This document shows positions 1 to 5,580 of a stretch of DNA of 8,129 bases, in pieces (position 1 is the stretch's first letter; each line of letters begins with the position of its first letter). The notes beneath the pieces are model-generated. The model had not been told where the DNA came from. It worked only from the letters and a program-made list of their open reading frames with translations, and ran no database searches. This DNA comes from Ruminococcaceae bacterium UBA1448 (GTDB lineage Bacteria > Bacillota > Clostridia > Oscillospirales > Ruminococcaceae). The position numbers and the translations under genes were made by a program. The DNA is taken from NCBI GenBank assembly GCA_002329405.1, contig DCTE01000108.1, positions 1,704-9,832 of the forward strand. The letters are read 5' to 3'.

Positions 1-98
1 TGTCCCAGTACATCCAGATGCTGCACCGCAAAGTTCAGCAATACACCAAAGGCGACAACAATCAACAATTTTTGAAACAGTTGCCGGTCTATCTTCAC
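1..98 (-). CDS. N-terminus of probable AI-2E family transporter (partial)
   Basis: Only the first 32 codons lie in the window; the gene runs off the left edge. Reading starts at a GTG at 98-96, preceded by a GGGAGA-type ribosome binding site about ten bases upstream. The nearby ATG at 106-104 stops after three codons, so GTG is preferred. The translation begins MKIDRQLFQKLLIVVAFGVL and continues with a hydrophobic stretch ending LNFAVQHLDVLG. A short basic and polar start, then one membrane segment, then a Gln-His/Asn-Leu-Asp-Val pattern, is what I know from the N-termini of Bacillota AI-2E family (TqsA/YdbI-like) membrane proteins. Those are polytopic transporters of about 350-400 residues whose substrates are often unproven. 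The promoter at 137-164 and the terminator at 212-255 make this a separate transcription unit from citrate synthase. With so few residues the family call is tentative; another membrane protein is possible. Confidence 0.5.
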   Translation of the reverse strand, partial: MKIDRQLFQKLLIVVAFGVLLNFAVQHLDVLG

Positions 99-136
99 TC
101 GATCATCTCTCCCATTTCAAAAAATCAACTATTACC

Positions 137-164
137 ATTATACACCTTTTTTCCATCTTGTCAC
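137..164 (-). promoter_or_regulatory. Sigma-A-type promoter of the left-edge membrane protein gene
   Basis: On the minus strand there is a GTGACA -35 box (159-164, five of six matches) and a perfect TATAAT -10 box (137-142), with a 16-base spacer. It lies about 40 bases upstream of the GTG start at 98 and downstream of the citrate synthase terminator, so the membrane protein gene has its own start of transcription. Confidence 0.7.
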
Positions 165-211
165 TGGCAAATTCGTGACACAGCCGTAAATTTTTTAGCA
201 ATTCTTGCCAT

Positions 212-255
212 AAAAGGAAAAGGCCCGCCGCTCCGGGTTCCCGGAACAGAAGACC
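212..255 (-). terminator. Intrinsic terminator of citrate synthase gene
   Basis: On the minus strand, 255-221 folds into a long hairpin. In RNA it can pair about 15 positions, several as G-U wobbles, with one mismatch and a tight GAAC-type loop around CCGGGAACCCGG. It is followed directly by TTTTCCTTTT (221-212). It sits 22 bases beyond the citrate synthase stop codon. Because many pairs are G-U, the plus-strand transcript would fold less well, so the signal is directional. Confidence 0.8.
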
Positions 256-276
256 TCATTTTCAATCATCACAAAC

Positions 277-1638
277 TTATGCGTTTCCGTTGCGCTCGCT
301 CAGCGTCTGATAAGAAACTGGCTCTCCAACGCTGATATATGCCGGGCGGATAATCTTGTCCACATTGATCAGCTCTTCCAGCCGGTGAGCACTCCAGCCG
401 ACAATACGGGCAATCGCAAACATCGGGGTGAACAGTTCTTCCGGGATGTCCAGCATCGAATAGATCAGACCAGAATAAAAGTCGACATTTGCGCTGACCC
501 CTTTGTAAATCCGGCGGTTTTCAGCAATTACCTTTGGTGCCAGACGTTCAACCATGTTGTAAAGTTCATAATCTTTACGGCGGCCTTTTTCTTCGGAAAG
601 CCGTCCAACATACTTTTTAAAGATCTGGCAACGTGGGTCAGACTTGGTATAAACTGCGTGACCCATTCCGTAAATCAGTCCCTTTTGATCAAATGCTTCT
701 TTATTAAGCAATTTCAGCAGGTAAGCCGCAACTTCTTCCTCGTCCCGCGTATCATGGACATGCGCTTTCAGGTCCTTCATCATCTGAACGACCCGGATAT
801 TTGCACCGCCGTGCTTGGGACCTTTGAGTGATCCGAGCGCAGCAGCAATCGTCGAATAGGTATCGGTACCAGACGAAGAAACAACATGTGTCGTAAAGGT
901 CGAGTTATTACCGCCGCCATGCTCCATATGCAATACCAGCGCCAGATCGAGAATCTTCGCCTCCAGCGGGGAATACTTCTTGTCCGGCCGCAGCATCCGC
1001 AGGAAGTTTTCAGCTGTCGACAGCTCTGGCAGCGGCCGATGGATGTACATGCTCTTGCCACGAATATAATGGTTGTAGGCATGATATCCGTAAACCGAAA
1101 TCATCGGGAAAACACTGATCAGCCGCAGGCATTGCAGCAGTACATTTTCAATTGATATATCATCGGTTCTACGGTCATACGATGCCAGCATCAGCACGCT
1201 TTTGGACAGTGAGATCATGACATCGCGGCTGGGACCCTTCATCAATACATCACGTGTAAAGTTACGGGGAAGCGACCGCGCAGCAGAAAGCATGCGGGTG
1301 AATTCATCCAGCTGGCCGGCGTCCGGCAGCTTCCCGAACAGCAGCAGATAGGCGGTCTCTTCAAATCCGAACCGGTCTTCCGATAAAAAGCCGCGGACAA
1401 GATCCTGGACATTGATACCGCGGTAATACAGCCGTCCGTCGCATGGAGTCCGCTCTCCGTTGATATAATCAAACGACTCAATACGGGAAATATTGGTCAA
1501 TCCCGCCCGGACACCATCACCGTTTTTGTCGCGCAGCCCTTTTTTGACCTGGTATTCGTCATACAGTTCATAGGGTAGGGTCGTCGACTGCCGGCAGATA
1601 TCAGCATACTGTCCGCAAAATTCATGCAAATTTTCCAT
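277..1638 (-). CDS. gltA: Citrate synthase (citrate/2-methylcitrate synthase family)
   Basis: The 453-residue cytoplasmic protein should condense oxaloacetate with acetyl-CoA to citrate, feeding 2-oxoglutarate and glutamate synthesis. The family signature GMGHAVYTKSDPR is at 324-336. The three expected catalytic residues are present: His240 in EHGGGNNSTF, His276 in PKHGGAN and Asp386 in NVDFYSG. Length is at the long end for bacterial citrate synthases, with an N-terminal extension of about 40 residues before the fold. The start at 1638 is preferred over the upstream in-frame ATG at 1662. An AGGAGG lies nine bases before 1638, whereas the upstream ATG would place that AGGAGG inside the gene. 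No aconitase or isocitrate dehydrogenase gene is adjacent, and the gene has its own promoter and terminator, so it is monocistronic. 2-Methylcitrate synthase activity cannot be excluded from sequence, but no prp genes are nearby. Confidence 0.95.
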   Translation of the reverse strand: MENLHEFCGQYADICRQSTTLPYELYDEYQVKKGLRDKNGDGVRAGLTNISRIESFDYINGERTPCDGRLYYRGINVQDLVRGFLSEDRFGFEETAYLLLFGKLPDAGQLDEFTRMLSAARSLPRNFTRDVLMKGPSRDVMISLSKSVLMLASYDRRTDDISIENVLLQCLRLISVFPMISVYGYHAYNHYIRGKSMYIHRPLPELSTAENFLRMLRPDKKYSPLEAKILDLALVLHMEHGGGNNSTFTTHVVSSSGTDTYSTIAAALGSLKGPKHGGANIRVVQMMKDLKAHVHDTRDEEEVAAYLLKLLNKEAFDQKGLIYGMGHAVYTKSDPRCQIFKKYVGRLSEEKGRRKDYELYNMVERLAPKVIAENRRIYKGVSANVDFYSGLIYSMLDIPEELFTPMFAIARIVGWSAHRLEELINVDKIIRPAYISVGEPVSYQTLSERNGNA

Positions 1639-1647
1639 TTGTCTCGT

Positions 1648-1653
1648 CCTCCT
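1648..1653 (-). promoter_or_regulatory. Ribosome binding site fixing the citrate synthase start
   Basis: A perfect AGGAGG on the minus strand, nine bases before the ATG at 1638-1636. It decides between this ATG and the upstream in-frame ATG at 1662. Confidence 0.85.
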
Positions 1654-1686
1654 TCTTTTCATTGATGTTCAGATATTGAATGGATG

Positions 1687-1721
1687 TTTTACCACTTTAT
1701 TATATCAAAAAGTTGGTAAAA
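1687..1721. promoter_or_regulatory. Inverted repeat bracketing the citrate synthase -10 box, possible operator
   Basis: TTTTACCA at 1687-1694 is matched by its exact reverse complement TGGTAAAA at 1714-1721. The gap is 19 bases and the centre-to-centre distance is 27 bases, close to two and a half helical turns. The -10 hexamer lies inside the gap, and the left arm covers the predicted transcription start. A protein bound to either arm would touch the promoter. No specific regulator is recognised from the arm sequence. The repeat could also arise by chance in AT-rich DNA. Confidence 0.4.
1699..1707 (-). promoter_or_regulatory. Extended -10 promoter of citrate synthase
   Basis: On the minus strand the sequence TGATATAAT gives a perfect -10 hexamer (1699-1704) with the TGn extension (1705-1707). 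No good -35 box is found at 16-18 bases, which fits an extended -10 promoter. The predicted transcription start near 1692 leaves a leader of about 50 bases to the ATG at 1638. The -10 is bracketed by the inverted repeat listed at 1687-1721. Confidence 0.7.
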
Positions 1722-1763
1722 TAGTGGGAATTTTTTGTTAATTTTCAGTTTTTTTGAAACATT

Positions 1764-1800
1764 TTTATTGCAATACTGCAAAACACCTGTTTTCGGCAGC
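1764..1800 (-). terminator. Weak possible terminator after pyroglutamyl-peptidase
   Basis: Just past the pcp stop codon, the minus strand can form two overlapping small hairpins. One is CTGC plus AAAAC pairing with GTTTT plus GCAG, with a two-base bulge. The other is TTGCA-GTAT-TGCAA. The following bases are A-rich with only short T-runs, so termination efficiency is doubtful. No better terminator is seen before the citrate synthase promoter. Confidence 0.3.
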
Positions 1801-1804
1801 AAAA

Positions 1805-2404
1805 TCAGCCAATTACTGCAATCGCCGCCGCCAGTCCTCTGGTAATCTCATCAACCGGCAGAGCAAACCACTCTGGGTGAGCAACCCTCTGCTCCGGGAT
1901 GCAGGGTACATGGATAAACCCGCTCTTCATGCCAGGGAAACTGGTATGACAGGCGTGCAGCAGCGAGTACATCACCCGGTTACAGACAAATGTCCCCGCA
2001 GTATTGGAAATCTTTCCCGGCAGCCCTGCCGCTTCAATCGCCTGGACCATTTCTGCGACAGGCAGCAAGGAGAAATACCCGTCCGGTCCATCCGCTTCAA
2101 TCGTCTGTTCCTGCGGCATATCACCGTCATTGTCAGCGATGGAAGCACTCATCACATTAATTGCAATCCGTTCTGGCGTGATTGCCGTCCGGCCGGCGGC
2201 CTGCCCGATTGAGATGACATAGTCCGGGCGGCAGAGAGCCGCCTTTTCAAGAATCATTTTCGGTGCCCGCTCAAACGAAGTCGGGATCATCATCCGAATC
2301 AATTGATGCTCCCCCAGCTGTTCAGGCAATCGACTGACTGCTTCCCAGGCTGGATTAACCTTCTCTCCACCAAACGGATCAAATCCGGTAACCAGTATCT
2401 TCAT
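1805..2404 (-). CDS. pcp: Pyroglutamyl-peptidase I (pyrrolidone-carboxylate peptidase)
   Basis: This 199-residue cytoplasmic cysteine peptidase (family C15) removes N-terminal pyroglutamate from peptides. The N-terminal motif MKILVTGFDPFGGEKVNPAW is classic for the family. The Glu-Cys-His triad is intact: Glu78 in GRTAITPERIAIN, Cys141 in NTAGTFVCNRVMY and His165 in GFIHVPCIPEQ. Length is normal (about 200-215). The start at 2404 is chosen because the family motif begins there and an AAAGGA lies 11 bases upstream. The in-frame starts further upstream (to 2473) fall in or at the edge of the promoter at 2452-2480 and would add about 23 residues foreign to the family. It is divergent from the transporter operon and lies upstream of citrate synthase on the same strand, 166 bases away, with a separate promoter between them. 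Confidence 0.95.
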   Translation of the reverse strand: MKILVTGFDPFGGEKVNPAWEAVSRLPEQLGEHQLIRMMIPTSFERAPKMILEKAALCRPDYVISIGQAAGRTAITPERIAINVMSASIADNDGDMPQEQTIEADGPDGYFSLLPVAEMVQAIEAAGLPGKISNTAGTFVCNRVMYSLLHACHTSFPGMKSGFIHVPCIPEQRVAHPEWFALPVDEITRGLAAAIAVIG

Positions 2405-2451
2405 TTCAGAATCATTCCTTTCTGTTATCAAAATCAAAACCATCTGTTTCC

Positions 2452-2480
2452 ATGATACCATACCTTTGTTCAAATGACAA
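2452..2480 (-). promoter_or_regulatory. Promoter of pcp
   Basis: On the minus strand there is TTGTCA (2475-2480, five of six to TTGACA), a 17-base spacer and TATCAT (2452-2457, five of six to TATAAT) preceded by TGG, an extended -10. The predicted start near 2445 gives a leader of about 40 bases to the ATG at 2404. The spacer contains a small direct repeat, GGTATGGTAT, running into the -10. Confidence 0.7.
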
Positions 2481-2542
2481 CGAAACCAGCAGAAAATCCA
2501 TCAGATTCAGTCAGATGTAAATATGATATTATTGTAATAATT

Positions 2543-2557
2543 TTGTAAACGCAATCT
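2543..2557 (+). promoter_or_regulatory. Catabolite-responsive element (cre), probable CcpA site
   Basis: The sequence TTGTAAACGCAATCT matches every defined position of the cre consensus WTGNAANCGNWNNCW, with A/T flanks on both sides. CcpA with HPr-Ser46-P binds such sites in Bacillota to repress carbohydrate genes. Location upstream of a sugar-type ABC importer operon fits. It lies about 100-145 bases upstream of the candidate -35 boxes of that operon, which is far for simple repression. An unseen upstream promoter or looping with the weak site at 2703-2716 may be involved. Confidence 0.6.
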
Positions 2558-2566
2558 AAATAACGA

Positions 2567-2589
2567 CATTTTCCGAAGTTCTGAAAATG
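2567..2589. promoter_or_regulatory. 23-bp near-perfect palindrome, probable operator
   Basis: Arms CATTTTC (2567-2573) and GAAAATG (2583-2589) are exact reverse complements. Inside them GAA (2575-2577) and TTC (2579-2581) are also complementary. Only the bases at 2574 and 2582 break the symmetry, around a central G at 2578. The repeating TTC-n-GAA pattern resembles two overlapping CodY motifs (consensus AATTTTCWGAAAATT). However, the spacing between the two TTCnGAA units is eight bases, where the classical overlapping arrangement has nine, and each half carries four to five mismatches. It may instead be an operator for an unrelated dimeric regulator. Confidence 0.5.
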
Positions 2590-2647
2590 ATAATTTCAAA
2601 ATTGAATCTGCTACTTGCAAATATTTTTCCAGAATGTTAGGATAAAG

Positions 2648-2677
2648 TTGACAAAATGATGACGAAACAGTCAAAAT
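2648..2677 (+). promoter_or_regulatory. Candidate promoter A of the ABC importer operon
   Basis: A perfect TTGACA -35 box lies at 2648-2653. The best -10 at allowed spacing is CAAAAT (2672-2677, four of six, 18-base spacer). The strong -35 with a poor -10 would suit an activator-dependent promoter. The leader would be about 100 bases. Confidence 0.35.
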
Positions 2678-2689
2678 AATCGTTCGATT

Positions 2690-2718
2690 TTGATAATTAT
2701 TTATGAACGCTTTAAAAA
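2690..2718 (+). promoter_or_regulatory. Candidate promoter B of the ABC importer operon
   Basis: TTGATA (2690-2695, five of six) and TAAAAA (2713-2718, four of six) are 17 bases apart. A degenerate cre-like core, AAAGCGTT on the minus strand (within 2703-2716), overlaps the spacer. It misses two consensus positions. Transcription from here would start near 2725, just before the leader hairpin. Confidence 0.35.
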
Positions 2719-2736
2719 CGAGCTGTTTGGTCATCC

Positions 2737-2759
2737 GACTTCGAAAAATAATCGGAGTC
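2737..2759 (+). promoter_or_regulatory. Leader hairpin upstream of the solute-binding protein gene
   Basis: GACTTCGA (2737-2744) pairs with TCGGAGTC (2752-2759) over eight base pairs, one of them G-U, with a seven-base loop. It is followed by AATTTTAAAAA and then, 12 bases after the stem, the AGGAGG. It could protect the 5' end of the transcript or act as a weak attenuator. The T-run is only four bases, so efficient termination is unlikely. Confidence 0.4.
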
Positions 2760-2785
2760 AATTTTAAAAACAGGAGGATATTATT

Positions 2786-4528
2786 ATGAAGGCCAAAAAG
2801 ACACTTGCTCTGATCATGATCTGTGCGTTGGCAGCGTCTGCATTTGCATCCTGCGGAAATGACTCGTCCACTTCCAGTTCCAGTGGCGGCTCTTCCGGCA
2901 GTACTTCGACTTCCGAGTCTACCGGTTCAGATGATGGCGGGGATGTTACCACCCCTGAACTTACTTCGGATGTAGTCAACGGTGAAACCAACCAGCAGAC
3001 CTATCCCCTCACTGAAGAAAGCATTACGCTGGATTACTGGTATCCGAATGCCGGTTCGATGGCTGAGTTGGGGGACTTCAATGATTCCTATTTCTTCAAA
3101 TGGTATGAGGAACTGACCGGTGTCCATATCAACTTTATTGTCCCGCCGGCAGGTTCTGAAGGTGAATCCTTCCAGCTGCTGTTTGCGGCCGACGAGATCC
3201 CTGATATTGTTTACAGCTATCCTGCACAGACCACCTACTCTTACCGCAACGGTCAGGACAAGGCAATTGACGATGGGTACTTCCTGGATATCGCTGAATA
3301 CCTTGACTATGCGCCCAACTACGTTTCCTGGCTGGCCAACAACGATGAACTGAGACAGGCTTCCTACTCGGATACCGGCAAACTGTACGGCCTGTGGGGC
3401 ATCTGGTCGGGTATGGATTCTGAACACACCTACGCTGACTATGGTCTGGCCATCCGTCAGGATTATCTTGACAAAGTCGGTCTGGAAGTTCCGACCACCT
3501 ATTCCGAATGGGAGACAGTCCTGACTGCTTTCAAGAATGAGCTGGGCATCAAGGCACCGCTGTATACTTCCAAATACGGCATTGATATGGGCGAAATGAT
3601 GGCCGGTTACGATACAGCTCCCTATTTCTATCAGAGAGATGGCAAGGTACAGTATGGCCCGATGGACGATGGATACCGCGATTACCTTGTAATGATGAAA
3701 GATTGGTACGATAAGGGTTTGCTTGACCCTGACTTCGCGACCCGTGCATCTTCCGGCGTCACCGCTGACAACGACATGATCCTCAACGATCAGGTAGGCG
3801 CGCTGACCGACTATGGCACCCGTCTGGACGACACCTACATTTCCCGCGGTGCCACCAACCCTGATCTCTGCTATGTCGGTGCTCCCCAGCCCACCAAGGA
3901 TCTGGATGATCCCACTTATGTTGAGCCCGCTTACCGTGACAACACCTATTCTTACATGCTGCACGGCGGCTGCAACTCGATTTCTGCCGACTCTGAATAC
4001 GCAGAAATCGCAATCCGTTGGGTAGACGGCTTCTATGCGACCGATGTCGCACTCAACGCAAACTACGGCACCGAGGAATTTGAAGGTACCGTCTGGTACT
4101 CCGATGATTCGACCTCTACCGGACGCATGATCGACTATGATTACCGCTACTCCAACCCCGACGGTCTCTCCTCCGGTATGGTTCTGGTCCTCTATTCCGC
4201 AAAGAACCCGCCGATCCGCTATGAAGGCATGCAGGTTGAATGCTCGACCCCGATCAAGCTGGAAGGCTATGAAATTTGGAAAGAGTATGAACCGGTCAAC
4301 GCTCTGCCGACCCGCATGACCATGACTTCTGAGGAAGGCACCGAATCCGCTTCCCTGTACACCGATATCGAAACCTACGTTCAGGAATGCAACGTCAAGT
4401 TTATCATGGGCCAGATGAGCCTGGATGATTATGACAGCTACCGCGAGACGCTGGTCAGCATGGGTATCGAACGCTGCATCGAACTGAGACAGGCAGCACT
4501 CGACCGCTATAACAACCGTACATTCTGA
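2786..4528 (+). CDS. ABC transporter solute-binding lipoprotein (extracellular family 1, LplA/YtcQ-like)
   Basis: This 580-residue precursor has a lipoprotein signal peptide: MKAKK, a hydrophobic core, and lipobox AFASC with the lipidated Cys at residue 23. A Ser/Thr/Gly/Asp-rich linker (about 24-55) tethers the domain to the membrane. The mature part resembles the large family 1 binding proteins of the LplA/YtcQ group. Visible landmarks are ITLDYWYPNAG near 80-90, DEIPDIVY near 136-143, GLAIRQDYLDKVGLEVPTTY at 220-239 and a C-terminal MSLDDYDSY helix region near 544-552. Such proteins capture oligosaccharides or related solutes outside the cell and deliver them to the two permeases. The substrate cannot be read from the sequence, and no glycoside hydrolase or sugar-metabolism gene lies beside it. 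AGGAGG eight bases before the ATG supports the start. It is the first gene of a three-gene operon; the 76-base gap to the first permease holds a stable hairpin. Confidence 0.9.
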   Translation: MKAKKTLALIMICALAASAFASCGNDSSTSSSSGGSSGSTSTSESTGSDDGGDVTTPELTSDVVNGETNQQTYPLTEESITLDYWYPNAGSMAELGDFNDSYFFKWYEELTGVHINFIVPPAGSEGESFQLLFAADEIPDIVYSYPAQTTYSYRNGQDKAIDDGYFLDIAEYLDYAPNYVSWLANNDELRQASYSDTGKLYGLWGIWSGMDSEHTYADYGLAIRQDYLDKVGLEVPTTYSEWETVLTAFKNELGIKAPLYTSKYGIDMGEMMAGYDTAPYFYQRDGKVQYGPMDDGYRDYLVMMKDWYDKGLLDPDFATRASSGVTADNDMILNDQVGALTDYGTRLDDTYISRGATNPDLCYVGAPQPTKDLDDPTYVEPAYRDNTYSYMLHGGCNSISADSEYAEIAIRWVDGFYATDVALNANYGTEEFEGTVWYSDDSTSTGRMIDYDYRYSNPDGLSSGMVLVLYSAKNPPIRYEGMQVECSTPIKLEGYEIWKEYEPVNALPTRMTMTSEEGTESASLYTDIETYVQECNVKFIMGQMSLDDYDSYRETLVSMGIERCIELRQAALDRYNNRTF

Positions 4529-4541
4529 TATTCATTGGTGT

Positions 4542-4576
4542 GGAGCGGGCGGAACAGATTCGTCTCCGCCTGCTCC
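4542..4576 (+). promoter_or_regulatory. Intercistronic hairpin between binding protein and first permease genes
   Basis: GGAGCGGGCGGA (4542-4553) pairs with TCCGCCTGCTCC (4565-4576) over 12 positions, one of them G-U, with an 11-base loop. No T-run follows, so it is not a normal intrinsic terminator. In binding-protein operons such a structure often protects the upstream message from 3' decay, so that the binding protein is made in excess of the permeases. That role is inferred here. Confidence 0.65.
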
Positions 4577-4604
4577 TGTTACGTCCTGAACTGGGAGGTT
4601 TTTT

Positions 4605-5564
4605 ATGACAAATTCCAAACCTGCACCGGCAGCCGGACGCCAGACAGACAAATCCTCACGGATGCACATGACCAAGCGCGACTGGCAGCTGAACAAGGCT
4701 GTCTATCTGATGGCCGTTCCTGTTATCGTCTACTTTATTATCTTCAATTACATCCCGATGGGCGGCATCCTGATGGCATTTGAAGACTACTCGGTCAAAA
4801 AGGGAATTTTTGGTTCGACCTGGGTTGGCTTTAACAACTTTGTCCGGTTTTTCAATTCGGTTTACTGCTGGAGAGTTATCCGCAATACCCTGCTCATCAG
4901 CTTTTACGGGCTGCTGTTCTCCTTCCCTTTCCCGATCATCTTCGCGCTTTGCTTAAACGAGATCCGCAACGTCAAGTTCAAAAAGCTGACACAGACCATC
5001 TCTTACATGCCCTACTTTATCTCCATCGTCGTCGTCGTTTCGATCATCTACGACTTTTGCAGCTCGGACGGTGTCCTGACCAAAATCGCAGCGATGTTCG
5101 GCGATACCGGCGGTGCGCTGATCTCCCGTCCTGAATGGTTCAGAACCCTGTATGTCGGTTCCAACATCTGGCAGCATCTCGGATATAACTCGATCATCTT
5201 TATCTCCGCTCTTGCCGCCATCGACCAGGAACTGTATGAAGCAGCGGTTATTGACGGTGCCGGCCGTTGGAAACAAACCATCTACATCACTCTGCCGGAA
5301 CTTTCTTCGACAATTGTCGTTCTGCTTATCCTGCGCCTCGGCCAGATTATGAACGTCGGCTATGAAAAGACAATCCTGATGTACTCACCTGCGACTTATG
5401 AAACGGCTGACGTCATCGCGTCTTATGTCTACCGTGTCGGTATCAAAGATTCCGACTACGGGTATTCGACCGCAATCAACTTCTTCAACTCGCTTGTCAA
5501 CCTGCTGGTACTGTTTGTGGCCAACTCGATCAGCCGCAAACTGAGCGACAGCAGCCTGTGGTAA
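4605..5564 (+). CDS. ABC transporter permease, LplB-like (CUT1 sugar importer)
   Basis: This 319-residue inner membrane protein has a polar N-terminus of about 30 residues and then around six membrane segments. The first is near 32-50 (VYLMAVPVIVYFIIFNYIPM); others are near 92-118, 136-150, 190-206, 235-250 and 293-309. The EAA loop that docks on the ATPase is at 211-231, with the core YEAAVIDGAG followed by an ITLP end. The C-terminus RKLSDSSLW is typical of the LplB group. It pairs with the downstream permease to form the channel and receives substrate from the lipoprotein encoded upstream. GGGAGG lies six bases before the ATG. No ATP-binding protein gene is present in the cluster, so a shared MsmX/MsmK-type ATPase is expected. 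Confidence 0.92.
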   Translation: MTNSKPAPAAGRQTDKSSRMHMTKRDWQLNKAVYLMAVPVIVYFIIFNYIPMGGILMAFEDYSVKKGIFGSTWVGFNNFVRFFNSVYCWRVIRNTLLISFYGLLFSFPFPIIFALCLNEIRNVKFKKLTQTISYMPYFISIVVVVSIIYDFCSSDGVLTKIAAMFGDTGGALISRPEWFRTLYVGSNIWQHLGYNSIIFISALAAIDQELYEAAVIDGAGRWKQTIYITLPELSSTIVVLLILRLGQIMNVGYEKTILMYSPATYETADVIASYVYRVGIKDSDYGYSTAINFFNSLVNLLVLFVANSISRKLSDSSLW

Positions 5565-5580
5565 GAAAGGAGGACTGTCC

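Larger units (their letters stand above)
2481..2785. other. AT-rich divergent regulatory region with no gene
   Basis: This 305-base stretch lies between the pcp promoter and the solute-binding protein start. It is visibly more AT-rich than the flanking genes. From left to right it holds a cre-like site (2543-2557), a 23-bp palindrome (2567-2589), a TTGACA box (2648-2653), a TTGATA/TAAAAA pair (2690-2718), a leader hairpin (2737-2759) and an AGGAGG ribosome binding site (2772-2777). The sequence AAAATAATCG occurs twice, at 2673-2682 and 2745-2754. An 84-codon open frame on the minus strand here starts with TTG, has no ribosome binding site and resembles no family I know, so I do not call a gene. 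Confidence 0.6.

Noticed and set aside
18..335. A 105-codon plus-strand open frame at the left edge
   Set aside because: It runs antisense through the membrane protein start, its promoter, the terminator and the end of citrate synthase; no family resemblance.
385..831. A 148-codon plus-strand open frame opposite citrate synthase
   Set aside because: Antisense shadow of a well-supported enzyme gene with intact catalytic motifs.
2507..2761. An 84-codon minus-strand open frame in the divergent intergenic region
   Set aside because: TTG start, no ribosome binding site, AT-rich low-complexity composition, and it overlaps the cre site, the palindrome and the promoter boxes.
2927..3964. A 345-codon open frame on the minus strand opposite the solute-binding protein gene
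   Set aside because: It lies wholly antisense to a clear lipoprotein gene, has no recognisable domain or ribosome binding site, and its Val/Ile/Gly-rich composition is what the complement of that gene's codons would give.
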